Program-made: the position numbers and the translations under genes
Notes under the pieces: generated by a model
Seen by the model: only the letters and a program-made list of their open reading frames with translations
Databases searched by the model: none
What the model was told of the DNA's origin: nothing
Source: Lysobacter sp. cf310
Lineage (GTDB): Bacteria; Pseudomonadota; Gammaproteobacteria; Xanthomonadales; Xanthomonadaceae
NCBI RefSeq assembly: GCF_900114355.1
Contig: NZ_FOSS01000004.1
Location: forward strand, 336,238-400,237
Direction: 5' to 3'
DNA length: 64,000 bases
In this document: piece after piece, positions 15,482-23,788 of the stretch
Numbering within the stretch: the first letter of the stretch is position 1
Layout: the number at the start of each line of letters is the position of its first letter

Positions 15482-16180
15482 TTACTTGCGCGGCGCGACC
15501 ATGGACTGGTGGTAGTCGATGCCCTGGCCCCAGCCGCCGCCATGTTCCTGGGCGATCTTCTGCACCTGCGCGCCGGTGTTGCCGCGCGCCCAGTCGCCCT
15601 GCCATTCCAGCATTACCGCCATCCACGTCACCGGCACCGCGCCGGCCTGGATCATGCGTTGCACCGCCATCTCGTGCGATTCGCGATTGACGTCGCCGCT
15701 GGCGTCGACCACCACGTACACCTCGTAACCGTCCTTGAGCGCCGCAAGCACCGGCAAGGTCACGCAGCTGTCGGTCCACAGGCCGCTGACCAGCAACTTC
15801 TTGCGCCCCGTGGCCGCGATCGCCGCACGCAGGCGCGGCTCCTGCCAGGCGTCGATCGACGTGCGATCGAACGGCGTCAGCTCCGGACGCGCCTGGGTGA
15901 GTTGGCGGAAGAACGGGCCGCCGAAACTCTGCGCGCTGATGGTGGCGTAGAAGGTCGGCACGTCGAAGGTTTTGGCGGCCTTGCTCAGCCCGACCGCGTT
16001 GTTGATCAGCTCCAGCACCGGGATCGACTGCACCGAGAACACGAACTGCGGTTGGTAGTCGACCATCAGCACCACGCTGTTGTCGCGGGTGAGCGGGTCG
16101 CGCAGGTCGGCGTGGGCGGGCGCGGCGGCGAACAGGGCGAACATCGAGAGCAGGGCGGTACGGACTGGCGACAGACGCAT
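15482..16180 (-). CDS. exported YcaC-like isochorismatase-fold hydrolase
   Basis: Hydrolase of 232 residues with an N-terminal Sec signal (MRLSPVRTALLSMFALFAAA, cleavage after AHA), unusual for a largely cytoplasmic family. The domain matches YcaC: D41 in LMVDYQPQF, candidate nucleophile C139 in SGLWTDSCVTLPVLAAL, and VVVDASGDVNRESHE. The equivalent of the catalytic Lys could not be placed with confidence (R106 in FDRTSIDAW lies in the right area). The substrate is unknown even for YcaC. It follows the EamA transporter gene by 28 bases on the same strand, so the two are probably co-transcribed and under the divergent LysR protein. Confidence 0.85.
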   Translation of the reverse strand: MRLSPVRTALLSMFALFAAAPAHADLRDPLTRDNSVVLMVDYQPQFVFSVQSIPVLELINNAVGLSKAAKTFDVPTFYATISAQSFGGPFFRQLTQARPELTPFDRTSIDAWQEPRLRAAIAATGRKKLLVSGLWTDSCVTLPVLAALKDGYEVYVVVDASGDVNRESHEMAVQRMIQAGAVPVTWMAVMLEWQGDWARGNTGAQVQKIAQEHGGGWGQGIDYHQSMVAPRK

Positions 16181-16208
16181 GACGGGATTCCGAGTGGAGG
16201 GTGGGGAT

Positions 16209-17144
16209 TCAGCGCGCGCCGTTCAGGGCCGGCAGCGCGGGGCTTACGGCGACCGTCGCGTTGGCGGCGACGACGCGACGGTTGGCGAGCACGACGCCGG
16301 CGAACACCAGCGCCAGCGCCGGCACGAAGCTCCAGCCCAGGCGCTCGCCGAACAGCACGGCGCCCCAGACCACGCCGGTCAGCGCGATCACGTAGCCGAT
16401 CTGGCTGTAGGCGACGGAGTCGGCGATGCGTTGCAGGGCGGCGGCGGCGACGTTGGCCGACAGGGTGACCAGCACCATCGCCAGCAGCAGCGGCCAGGAC
16501 GCGGCCAGTTGCTCGACGCTCGCGCGCTGGCCGCTCACCGCGATCAGCGGCAGCACCGCCAGCGCCTGCACCAGCATCGTGCCCGCGCTGGACATCGGCG
16601 CGCTGAGGCCGGTCGGCCAATGACGGCTGCGGTAGACGTTGCCGATCGCCAGCAGCACCGGCACGCCCAGGGCCACGGTCAGCGCCAGGGCCTGCTCGGC
16701 CTCGACCGCTTTCGCGCGCGGCACCAGCACCAGCAGCACGCCGAGCAGGCCCAGGCCGGTGCCCAGCATCGCGGTCGGCGACGGCCAGCGGCGCTCGACC
16801 AGGGCGTTGAACAGCGAGGTGAACATCGGCGACAGGGTCACCACCACGGTGAAGATGCCGGCTGGGATGCGCGCCAGCACCCAGTTGCCGAGCAGGGCCG
16901 AGCCGGCGACCGCGATCAGGGCGGCGATCAGGTAGAAGCGGCGCGAGGCCGGGTCCAGCGGCAGGCGCGCGCCGCGCGCGCGCTGCACCGCCAGCAGCAC
17001 CGCGGCGGCGCCGGCGGTCTGGATCAGGGAAACAATCAGCGGGCTGAGGCCGCGCCCCAGCAGCAGCTTGCTGATCACGAAGATGGCGCCGACCAGGCTG
17101 CCGGCCAGAAGGGTGAGAATCAGGCGCTTCGTGGTGAGGTTCAT
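16209..17144 (-). CDS. EamA/DMT family transporter
   Basis: Inner-membrane permease of 311 residues with ten predicted helices in two EamA repeats. The first repeat runs from about residue 8 to 140 and includes NWVLARIPAGIFTVVVTLSP, the second from about 150 to 290, with IGYVIALTGVVWGAVLFGER. Drug/metabolite-type exporters move amino acids, nucleotides or drugs; the substrate is not predictable here. It starts 94 bases from a divergent LysR regulator, the usual arrangement of a regulator and its exporter target, and is followed closely by the YcaC-like hydrolase gene. Confidence 0.9.
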   Translation of the reverse strand: MNLTTKRLILTLLAGSLVGAIFVISKLLLGRGLSPLIVSLIQTAGAAAVLLAVQRARGARLPLDPASRRFYLIAALIAVAGSALLGNWVLARIPAGIFTVVVTLSPMFTSLFNALVERRWPSPTAMLGTGLGLLGVLLVLVPRAKAVEAEQALALTVALGVPVLLAIGNVYRSRHWPTGLSAPMSSAGTMLVQALAVLPLIAVSGQRASVEQLAASWPLLLAMVLVTLSANVAAAALQRIADSVAYSQIGYVIALTGVVWGAVLFGERLGWSFVPALALVFAGVVLANRRVVAANATVAVSPALPALNGAR

Positions 17145-17194
17145 GGCGTCGTAGCGGGGCCTAAGGGCGGGAACGAGGCCAAATTAAGGATTTA

Positions 17195-17230
17195 GGGCCG
17201 GCGGATAATCGGCCCGTGGGTAGTTAAACT
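17195..17230. promoter_or_regulatory. divergent operator/promoter candidate, EamA and LysR genes
   Basis: GGGCCG (17195-17200) and CGGCCC (17210-17215) form a 21-bp inverted repeat with a 9-base spacer that contains GATAAT. TAAACT (17225-17230) ends eight bases before the LysR ATG and could serve as its -10. The repeat is a candidate LysR-type binding site controlling both directions. Seen in sequence; function inferred. Confidence 0.4.
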
Positions 17231-17238
17231 GTTTCCCT

Positions 17239-18180
17239 ATGTCAACAATCCCGCAGGGGCGTCTGCCCGTCCCCGATCTCGCCGGCCTGCTCGCCTTCCT
17301 GCGCGTGGCCGAACTGGGCAGCTTCGTGCGCGCGGCCGACGCCCTGGGCCTGTCCAAGGCCGCGGTCAGCAAGCAGGTCTCGGCGCTGGAAGGGCGGCTG
17401 GGCACGCGCCTGCTGCACCGGACCACGCGCCGGCTCAGCCTGACCGAGGCCGGCCAGGCCTACCTGCGTCATGCCCAGTCGGCCTTCGCCGAGGCGCGCG
17501 CGGCCGAGGATGCGGTCGCCGGCACCGGCGAACGGGTGCAGGGCCGCTTGCGGGTGTCGGTGCCGATGAGCTTCGGCGTGTTGCATGTCGCCCCGCACGT
17601 GGGCGACTTCCTCACCCAGTACCCGCAGATCGACATGGACCTGCAGCTGGACGACCGCCCGACCGACCTGGTGATGGAAAGCCAGGACTTGGCGATCCGG
17701 CTGGGTCGGCTGGAAGCGTCGAGCCTGGTGGCGCGCACGATCTCCTACAGCCGCGTCTGGCTATGCGCCTCGCCCGAATACCTGCGGCGGCGCGGCCACC
17801 CGCAGCGCCCCGACGAGCTGCCCGCGCACGACTGCCTGCATTTCAGCCTGGCGGCGACCGGCCGCACCTGGGAGCTGCGCCACGGCGACGAGGTCGTGCG
17901 CGTGGCCCTGGGCGCGCGCCTGGACGCGAATTCCAGCCTGGCCCTGAAAGCCGCGGTGCTGTCCGGCGCCGGCATCGCGCGCATCCCCGAGTTCGCCATC
18001 GCCGACGAGATCCGCGACGGCCGCATGCAGCGCGTGCTGCCGCACTGGGAGATCGCCGGCCTGGACGTGCACGCGCTGATGCCGGAGCGGCGTTACGTGC
18101 CGGCCAAGGTGCGCGCGTTCGTGGAGTTTCTGGAGACGCGGTGGAAGCAGAATCCGGGCTGGCTGGGCGCGACCCGCTAG
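17239..18180 (+). CDS. LysR family transcriptional regulator
   Basis: Regulator of 313 residues. The N-terminal winged helix-turn-helix (about 10-70) reads LAGLLAFLRVAELGSFVRAA then LSKAAVSKQVSALEGRLG and LLHRTTRRLSLTEAG. The substrate-binding domain (about 95-300) contains GRLRVSVPMSFGV and DLAIRLGRLEASSLVARTI. This CrgA/AaeR-like subgroup often controls efflux or aromatic metabolism genes. It is divergent from the EamA transporter gene, its likely target, and autoregulation is expected for the family. Its stop codon overlaps the convergent zinc-ribbon gene by four bases. Confidence 0.95.
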   Translation: MSTIPQGRLPVPDLAGLLAFLRVAELGSFVRAADALGLSKAAVSKQVSALEGRLGTRLLHRTTRRLSLTEAGQAYLRHAQSAFAEARAAEDAVAGTGERVQGRLRVSVPMSFGVLHVAPHVGDFLTQYPQIDMDLQLDDRPTDLVMESQDLAIRLGRLEASSLVARTISYSRVWLCASPEYLRRRGHPQRPDELPAHDCLHFSLAATGRTWELRHGDEVVRVALGARLDANSSLALKAAVLSGAGIARIPEFAIADEIRDGRMQRVLPHWEIAGLDVHALMPERRYVPAKVRAFVEFLETRWKQNPGWLGATR

Positions 18181-18539
18181 CGAACGGCGCTGGTCTTGGC
18201 TTCGTCCAGCGACCGCCCGCAGTGCGCGCAGTAGCGGATCTGCGCATTGAGGACGAAGAACGCCCAGCTCGGGCCGTGCGCGCGTGCGAGGCGGAACTTG
18301 CAATGCGGGCAGCGGATGAACAGCACGACCACCAGCTCGATGACGACAAGGGCAAAAACGCCCGACAGCAGCGCCGCCCACCAGTAGTCGAAGCACCAGG
18401 CCACGAACGCCGATTCGCCGCCGGGTTTGCCAAAGAAGACCACCAGGCAGGCCGTCAGGGCCGGCATCATCACGGCCACTTTGATCGCAAGGCCGATGCG
18501 CGCGGTCTGGGTCAGGCGTTGGCGTGTAGTCGAGGTCAT
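18177..18539 (-). CDS. zinc-ribbon membrane protein of unknown function
   Basis: Protein of 120 residues from the ATG at 18539 (MTSTTRQRLTQTARIG). An earlier in-frame ATG at 18617 would overlap the upstream gene and adds nothing family-like. Two transmembrane helices lie at about 18-35 and 50-74. They are followed by a C-terminal ribbon with paired cysteines CPHC and CAHC separated by about 26 residues, a probable zinc site facing the cytoplasm. The family is not recognised. It overlaps the LysR stop by four bases in convergent orientation and lies 41 bases downstream of a secreted-protein gene. Confidence 0.7.
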   Translation of the reverse strand: MTSTTRQRLTQTARIGLAIKVAVMMPALTACLVVFFGKPGGESAFVAWCFDYWWAALLSGVFALVVIELVVVLFIRCPHCKFRLARAHGPSWAFFVLNAQIRYCAHCGRSLDEAKTSAVR

Positions 18540-18580
18540 GGCGTTCCAGCGTAGTGGCGGGGATAGCGTTGCGACAACGA

Positions 18581-19105
18581 TCAGGCGTCCGGTTTCGCGG
18601 CCGGGTCCTTCGTGCATTTCTCGTCGATGATCGGCGCCATGTACTGCTTGAGTCTGCCGGCCGTCTGCTGCTCCAGCAACGTGTCCAGATACGCGATGCG
18701 CGACTGCGGCTGTTTCGTCAGTACGACGCTATAGGCGCGCAGCATGCTTTCGACGCCGGCCAATTGCGGCGCGCCAGGATCCTTATCGTCCGGGTGTTCG
18801 ATCTGATAGGCGCCGTTGCCGAACATCTGCTGCAGCACGTAAATGCCGGCATTCGGAGCGCGGTCGTCCTTAAGCAAGGGGTTGACGACATCGCAGATCA
18901 CGATGGTGTGGTCGGGCGTGCGCATCAGCCAATCCAACACCCAGGCGCGCATGGACTTGTCCGTATCGCCCAGTGGATCCCGCTCCAGGGCCCGGGTCAG
19001 GCGGACCACCTTGGCGCTGGTCGATTCCGTGGCCGGCTCGGCGGCCTGCGCCGCGGTCCCCAGGCATGCGATCAACAGCAGCAGCGCGAGCGACTTGATC
19101 CGCAT
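18581..19105 (-). CDS. secreted protein of unknown function
   Basis: Protein of 174 residues with a Sec signal (MRIKSLALLLLIACLGTAAQ, cleavage after AQA). The mature part is α-helical and charged, with VRLTRALERDPLGDTDKSMR, a DHTIVICDVVNPLL segment and TLLEQQTAGRLKQYM. Short relatives with 'RALE..P' and 'W..' patterns are known as uncharacterised Xanthomonadaceae proteins; I do not recognise a defined family. The same strand continues into the zinc-ribbon gene 41 bases later. Function unknown. Confidence 0.7.
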   Translation of the reverse strand: MRIKSLALLLLIACLGTAAQAAEPATESTSAKVVRLTRALERDPLGDTDKSMRAWVLDWLMRTPDHTIVICDVVNPLLKDDRAPNAGIYVLQQMFGNGAYQIEHPDDKDPGAPQLAGVESMLRAYSVVLTKQPQSRIAYLDTLLEQQTAGRLKQYMAPIIDEKCTKDPAAKPDA

Positions 19106-19213
19106 GCGGGTGTTCGCCTTGGACGACGCGGAGTGCGACGACGATGCGCGGCACTATCTCAGCCCGATCGCCCGCCCCGCAAGCCGCTTCTTAGCCCCTG
19201 AGACCCAGCGGGC

Positions 19214-19219
19214 TACACT
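19214..19219 (+). promoter_or_regulatory. -10-like hexamer giving a leaderless rmuC transcript
   Basis: TACACT ends six bases before the rmuC ATG (19226), with TTAGCC 17 bases further upstream as a weak -35. No ribosome-binding site lies between them, so the message would begin at or beside the start codon, as at rlmI. Confidence 0.4.
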
Positions 19220-19225
19220 GTCGCC

Positions 19226-20581
19226 ATGGCCGAAACCCCGCTGCTGCTGACCCTGTTGTTGATCGCCGTGCTGGTGGCGATCGTGTTGTTGATGGTGCTG
19301 TTGCTGCGCAAGCCCGACGGGCGCCTGGAGCAGTCGCTGCGCGAGGAACAGCGCGAGGGGCGCGGAGAGCTGCGCCAGCAGCTCGACAGCCTGTCGTCGG
19401 CGCAGGAGCAGCGCATCGAGGGCTTCGGCGGCCGCCTTACCGAACTCACCCAGCGCACCGACCAGCGCCTGGATCAGCTGGTGGTCACCCTGACCGACGA
19501 TGCGCGCAAGGGCCGCGGCGAGGCGGCGGAACTGCAGCAGCGCTTCGCCGAAGGCCTGGGCCAGCGCCTCAACGAGCTCACCCAGCGCAACGAGCTGCGC
19601 CTGGGCGAGCTGCGCACCACCTTGGAACAGCGTCTGCGCGAGCTGCAGGCCGACAACACCGCCAAGCTCGAGCAGATGCGCGCGACCGTCGACGAAAAGC
19701 TGCAGACCACGCTGGAAACGCGCCTGGGCGAATCCTTCCGGCTGGTGTCCGAGCGCCTGGAACAGGTCCAGCGCGGCCTGGGCGAGATGCAGCAGCTGGC
19801 CAACGGCGTCGGCGACCTCAAGCGCGTGCTGACCAACGTCAAGACCCGCGGCACCTTCGGCGAAGTGCAGCTGGGCGCGCTGCTGGAGCAGGTGCTCACG
19901 ATCGAGCAGTACGACAGCAACGTCGCCACCGTTCCCGGCAGCGGCGAGCGCGTCGAATACGCGGTGCGTTTGCCCGGCACCACGCCGGAACAGCCGGTAC
20001 GGCTGCCGATCGACGCCAAGTTCCCGCGCGAAGACTACGAGCGCATGCTCGATGCCCAGGACCGCGCCGACCCCGAGGCGCTGGCGATCGCCGCCGCCGG
20101 CCTGGAGCGTCAGGTCAAGGTCGAGGCCAAGCGCATCCGCGACAAGTACCTGGCGCCGCCGCACACCACCGACTTCGCCCTGTTGTTCCTGCCCACCGAA
20201 GGCTTGTACGCCGAGGTGCTGCGCCGGCCGGGTTTGTTCGAAACTCTGCAGCGCGATTTCCGCGTCACATTGGTCGGGCCGACCACCTTGCTGGCCTTGC
20301 TCAACAGTTTGCAAATGGGCTTCCGCACGCTGGCGATCGAGCAACGTTCCAGCGAGGTCTGGCAGCTGCTGGGCGCGGTCAAGAGCGAGTTCGGCAAGTT
20401 CGCCGAAGTGCTGGAGCGCACGCGGACGCAGCTGGACACGGTGCGCAAGAGCATCGACGGCGCGGGCGTGCGCACGCGCGCGATCGAACGCAAGCTCAAG
20501 GGCGTGGAAACGATGCCGGCGGACGAGGCGCGGCGTTTGCTGGGCAATGACGATTTCGTCGAGGGCGACGACGAGGCCTGA
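19226..20581 (+). CDS. rmuC: DNA recombination protein RmuC
   Basis: Protein of 451 residues. A single N-terminal transmembrane helix (about 5-24) is followed by a long coiled coil (about 35-180, rich in LRQQL, EELxQR, RLNELTQRNELRL) and the conserved RmuC domain (about 195-420). Domain landmarks are VKTRGTFGEVQLGALLEQVL, RLPIDAKFPREDYERM, FLPTEGLYAEVLRRPG and LVGPTTLLALLNSLQMGFR. RmuC is a predicted PD-(D/E)xK-fold nuclease-like protein that limits recombination-mediated inversions at repeats; the mechanism is not settled. It stands alone and is possibly read from a leaderless mRNA. A repeat hairpin element follows it. Confidence 0.95.
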   Translation: MAETPLLLTLLLIAVLVAIVLLMVLLLRKPDGRLEQSLREEQREGRGELRQQLDSLSSAQEQRIEGFGGRLTELTQRTDQRLDQLVVTLTDDARKGRGEAAELQQRFAEGLGQRLNELTQRNELRLGELRTTLEQRLRELQADNTAKLEQMRATVDEKLQTTLETRLGESFRLVSERLEQVQRGLGEMQQLANGVGDLKRVLTNVKTRGTFGEVQLGALLEQVLTIEQYDSNVATVPGSGERVEYAVRLPGTTPEQPVRLPIDAKFPREDYERMLDAQDRADPEALAIAAAGLERQVKVEAKRIRDKYLAPPHTTDFALLFLPTEGLYAEVLRRPGLFETLQRDFRVTLVGPTTLLALLNSLQMGFRTLAIEQRSSEVWQLLGAVKSEFGKFAEVLERTRTQLDTVRKSIDGAGVRTRAIERKLKGVETMPADEARRLLGNDDFVEGDDEA

Positions 20582-20614
20582 GGCTGCACCTTCAGCGATA
20601 ACGCCCTAGATCTT

Positions 20615-20801
20615 CCCTTCTCCCGCTTGCGGGAGAAGGTGCCCGCAGGGCGGATGAGGGCGGCGGTTGAGGTTAGGGATAAGCGCCTGCGTCGGCCCTC
20701 ACCCCAACCCACACCCCGGCCCGACCGCTGTGCGTTGGGCGTTCGGCCCAGCGCGAGCCAGTGGCTCGCGCCACGCCTCACCCCGCAAGCGGGAGAGGGG
20801 C
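20615..20801. repeat. intergenic hairpin repeat element, copy 1
   Basis: Bounded by CTCCCGCTTGCGGGAG near 20620 and CCCCGCAAGCGGGAGAGG at the right end. Between them are GGCGGATGAGGGC, GCGCCTGCG and CCTCACCCC. It lies between convergent rmuC and mlaA. Related copies are at 34473-34580 and 51181-51306. This copy is longer because of an extra roughly 75-base middle. Confidence 0.85.
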
Positions 20802-20829
20802 TAAAGCGCAAGAGAGGTTCGTACCGTTA

Positions 20830-22161
20830 TCAGCGGTTGTAGTTCGCATCCGTCGGCATCAACGGCATCGCATCGGCCGGCACGCTGGGGTTGCTGTCGT
20901 CGCGCAGATAGTCCGGCAGGCCCTGGTCTTCGGCGTCCATGCGGTCGCCGAAGATCTGGTAGTCGCGGCGCTGCATCCAGGAATCGCGGACCAGGGTGTA
21001 GTCGTCCTCGGCGCCTTCGCGCAGGGCGTCGGTGGGCATCAGCTGGGCGCGCACGTCGACCAGCTGCAGGCCCTGGATCGGGATGCGGATGCGATCGCGT
21101 TCGACCTGGCGCAGCGGGCTCAGCGGGGCGTCGCCGACCGCGCCGAAGGCGTCGCGCACGGTGCGCGGGCCGAACAGCGGCAGTTCCAGGTAGCGCGAGC
21201 GCTTCCAGCCCCAGATGCCCAGGGTCTGGCCGAAGTCCTCGCTGCGATTGGGCAGCTTGGCGTCGCTGGCCGGATCGAAGATGCCGCCGATGCCGACCGT
21301 GCTGTTGAGCGCGAAGCGGCCCAGCGACTGCGCGGCCTGCTTGGGCTTGCCCTGCAGCAGCGCGTTGACCGCCGACACCGGCTGGCCGAGGTTGTTGAAG
21401 AAGTTGCTCACGCCCAGGCGCACCGGCCGCGGCACCACGCGCACATAGGCGCGCGCGAGCGGCTTGGCGATGATGCGGTCCACCGCGTTGTTGAAGCGGT
21501 GCATCTTGCGGTTGTAGCGCTCCCACGGGTCGTAGATGGCCGGCAGCGAGGCCGGCGCGGGCAGCGTCGGGTCGGCGACCGGATCGTATTCCTGCGACTG
21601 CGCGCCGTAGAGCGCGTCGAAATCGCGCTCGGCGTCCGTGCGCTGATCGGCCGGACTGGCTACGCCGGCTTCCGCTGCGGCGCTAGCGTCGACGGCCGGG
21701 GCCGCGGTCGCGTCCTGGGCCGCCTGCTGCGCGGCTTCCGCCGCTGCCGCCGCGCCGGCGGCGGTCGCGGTGTCGGCCACCGCCGCGATGTCGGCCGGCG
21801 TGGAAGCGTCCGGCGCCGACACGGGCGCGTTGTTGGATGCCTGCGCTGCCGCGGTGGCGGAGGCCCTCGCGTCGGCGGCCGCTGCGGCGGCGCGCTGGGC
21901 GGCGTCGGCGGCTTCCGCCTCGGCCATGCTGGCCGACCGTGCCTGTGCGGCCGCGTCGGCTTCGGCGGGCGTAGCCGCGGGCGGCGGGGTCGCGCCGTCC
22001 TCGATCTTGAGGCGGCAGGCCAGGGCCGCGTCCGCGCTGCCGTCGCCGGCGGCCAGACAGGATTCGAACGCGTTGCGCTGTTGCGCGGACATCTGCTGCG
22101 CGTTGGCCGCCAGCGGCAACAGGACGAGGGCGAGAGCGATTACGGGGGAGGGGGAGCGCAT
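20830..22161 (-). CDS. mlaA: MlaA (VacJ) phospholipid-transport protein with long Ala-rich N-terminus
   Basis: Outer-membrane component of the Mla pathway, which removes phospholipids from the outer leaflet. It has 443 residues against about 250 in E. coli. The MlaA domain is residues about 209-400: YDPWERYNRKMHRFNNAVDR, FFNNLGQPVSAVNALLQGKP, GRFALNSTVGIGGIFDPASD and GIWGWKRSRYLELPLFGPRT. The first 21 residues look like an ordinary Sec signal (cleavage after ANA) and contain no lipobox cysteine, whereas MlaA is normally a lipoprotein. Residues about 57-175 are a low-complexity Ala-rich stretch. Cys35 and Cys49 lie just after the signal. It is the last gene of the mlaFEDCB-A operon, 74 bases after mlaB. 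Confidence 0.93.
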   Translation of the reverse strand: MRSPSPVIALALVLLPLAANAQQMSAQQRNAFESCLAAGDGSADAALACRLKIEDGATPPPAATPAEADAAAQARSASMAEAEAADAAQRAAAAAADARASATAAAQASNNAPVSAPDASTPADIAAVADTATAAGAAAAAEAAQQAAQDATAAPAVDASAAAEAGVASPADQRTDAERDFDALYGAQSQEYDPVADPTLPAPASLPAIYDPWERYNRKMHRFNNAVDRIIAKPLARAYVRVVPRPVRLGVSNFFNNLGQPVSAVNALLQGKPKQAAQSLGRFALNSTVGIGGIFDPASDAKLPNRSEDFGQTLGIWGWKRSRYLELPLFGPRTVRDAFGAVGDAPLSPLRQVERDRIRIPIQGLQLVDVRAQLMPTDALREGAEDDYTLVRDSWMQRRDYQIFGDRMDAEDQGLPDYLRDDSNPSVPADAMPLMPTDANYNR

Positions 22162-22235
22162 GGTCGCAGTCTATTCGCTAAGGGCGGCCCGGCCATGTCC
22201 CTGAGGCGATGGCGACCGCAACGGTGTGTTCGGGA

Positions 22236-22517
22236 TCAGCTGGAAAAGCCCAGTCCCTCGTCGAGTCGGTACGCGGCGCGCAGCTCGGTCAGACCGGGCG
22301 GCGTGCCGATCACGCTAACGCCGGGCGCGCGCGCGGCGAGTTCGGCCAACAGCGCCAGACCGGCGCTGTCGACCTCGCTGACCGCGCTCAGGTCCAGCCG
22401 GCGCAGATCCTTCAGCAGCGGCTGCGTCTGCCGCCACAACGCCGCCACCGCCGCGCGCTCGAGCGCGCCGGCGAACACCAGCGCCTCGCCTTCGCGTCGG
22501 ACCGTGGCCGCGCTCAT
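22236..22517 (-). CDS. mlaB: MlaB, STAS-domain subunit of the Mla transporter
   Basis: Cytoplasmic STAS protein of 93 residues that in known systems binds and stabilises the MlaF ATPase in the MlaFEDB complex. The core LDLSAVSEVDSAGLALLAEL holds the STAS loop, with S51 in DSAG the conserved serine. The start at 22517 is two bases after the mlaC stop codon; the short length is normal for the family. Confidence 0.9.
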   Translation of the reverse strand: MSAATVRREGEALVFAGALERAAVAALWRQTQPLLKDLRRLDLSAVSEVDSAGLALLAELAARAPGVSVIGTPPGLTELRAAYRLDEGLGFSS

Positions 22518-22519
22518 GC

Positions 22520-23176
22520 TCAGTTGCCCTGGGCCTGGGCCTGCAGACGGCCGGCCTGGATGTCGGCGGCGACCTGGGCGATGGTCTTCTGCTTGAGCGG
22601 GGTGTCGAACTGGTTGCGGAAGGTCTGCACGAAGCTCACGCCTTCCACCATCACGTCGAACACCTTCCAGTTCGCGCCGACCTTGCGCATCAGGTAATCC
22701 ACCGGCACCGGCTCGCCGCCCTGGCGCAGGTATTCGCTGGACACCTTGACGATGGCGCCGCCGCGCAGCGGAGTCTCGGACTTGATCCGCACCTGCAGCT
22801 TGGCGTTGAAGTCCAGCAGCGAGGAACCGTAGCGCTGCATCAGGCTGGTGCTGAGCGCGTCGGCGAACAGCTTGACGTCGGCGTCGGAGGCGCCGCGGCC
22901 GTGCGCGCCCAGGACCAGGCGCGCCGCGTAGTCGCGGTCGAACATCTGGTTGAACTCGGTGGCGATGAACTTGCTCAGCGCGCCGCGGTTCTTGGTGAAC
23001 TCGGCGCGGCGCGCTTCCAGCGTGCTCAGGATGCGGGTGCTGTTGCTCAGCACCATCTGGCTGGGCGATCCGGCCGGCGCGGTCGCGGCCGGCTGCGCGG
23101 ACTGCGCGAACACGATCGCCGGCGCGGCGGCGAGCAGCGCCGAGGCGATTACGAGGGAAATGAGGTTGCGCTTCAT
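22520..23176 (-). CDS. mlaC: MlaC, periplasmic phospholipid-binding protein
   Basis: Periplasmic lipid carrier of 218 residues that shuttles phospholipid between the MlaA complex and MlaFEDB. A Sec signal (MKRNLISLVIASALLAAAPA, cleavage after VFA) is followed by the Ttg2D/MlaC domain: FIATEFNQMFDRDYAARLVL, FADALSTSLMQRYGSSLLDF, VPVDYLMRKVGANWKVFDVM and VEGVSFVQTFRNQF. The ATG overlaps the mlaD stop by four bases. Confidence 0.95.
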   Translation of the reverse strand: MKRNLISLVIASALLAAAPAIVFAQSAQPAATAPAGSPSQMVLSNSTRILSTLEARRAEFTKNRGALSKFIATEFNQMFDRDYAARLVLGAHGRGASDADVKLFADALSTSLMQRYGSSLLDFNAKLQVRIKSETPLRGGAIVKVSSEYLRQGGEPVPVDYLMRKVGANWKVFDVMVEGVSFVQTFRNQFDTPLKQKTIAQVAADIQAGRLQAQAQGN

Positions 23177-23751
23177 GGCTTGCTCTCGTCGTGGGTGGGG
23201 GCGGCGTCGCCCTTGGGGGCATCGCCTTGTAAATACGCCGGCACGTCTTCGGCGGCGGGGGTCGCGGCTTCCTTCTTGTCGCCGCCCTGGGCACCGCCAC
23301 CGCTGAACATGTATTTGCCGACCAGCTGGATCAAGTCCACCGCCGGCTGGGTCAGGAAGATCTCGTCGCCGGGCTTGAGCGGCTCCGGATCGCCGCCCGG
23401 GGTCAGGCCGATATAGCTCTCGCCCAGCAGGCCGCTGGTGAAGATGCCGGCCGAGGTGTCGGCGGGCAGGTCCTTGTACTGGCTGTTGATCGCCAGGGTG
23501 ACCTTGGATTCGAAGGTCTTGGGGTCGAGTTCGATGTTGGCGACCTGGCCCACCGCGACGCCGCCGATCTTGACCGGCGCGTTCGGGCGCAGCGCGCCGA
23601 TGGTGGTGAAGCGGGCCTTGAGCGCGTAGCTGTCGCCGCCGAAGCCCCACTTGCCGTTGGTGGAGGCGATCGCCAGCACCAGCAGCGAGGCCAGGGCGAG
23701 CAGCAGGAACGCGCCGACGGCGAATTCGATGCGGGGACTGCGGACGGACAT
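23173..23751 (-). CDS. mlaD: MlaD, membrane-anchored MCE-domain protein
   Basis: Inner-membrane protein of 192 residues. One N-terminal transmembrane helix (about 8-28) precedes the MCE domain (about 38-118; YALKARFTTIGALRPNAPVK, GGVAVGQVANIELDP, SGLLGESYIGLTPGG). MlaD forms the hexameric lipid channel facing the periplasm. The C-terminal tail (about 150-192) is charged and Pro/Ala-rich, with PAYLQGDAPKGD. It overlaps mlaC by four bases and follows mlaE by 37 bases. Confidence 0.95.
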   Translation of the reverse strand: MSVRSPRIEFAVGAFLLLALASLLVLAIASTNGKWGFGGDSYALKARFTTIGALRPNAPVKIGGVAVGQVANIELDPKTFESKVTLAINSQYKDLPADTSAGIFTSGLLGESYIGLTPGGDPEPLKPGDEIFLTQPAVDLIQLVGKYMFSGGGAQGGDKKEAATPAAEDVPAYLQGDAPKGDAAPTHDESKP

Positions 23752-23788
23752 GAGGTAGGTCTCCGAAACTCTATGCGCGGGCGGTGCT

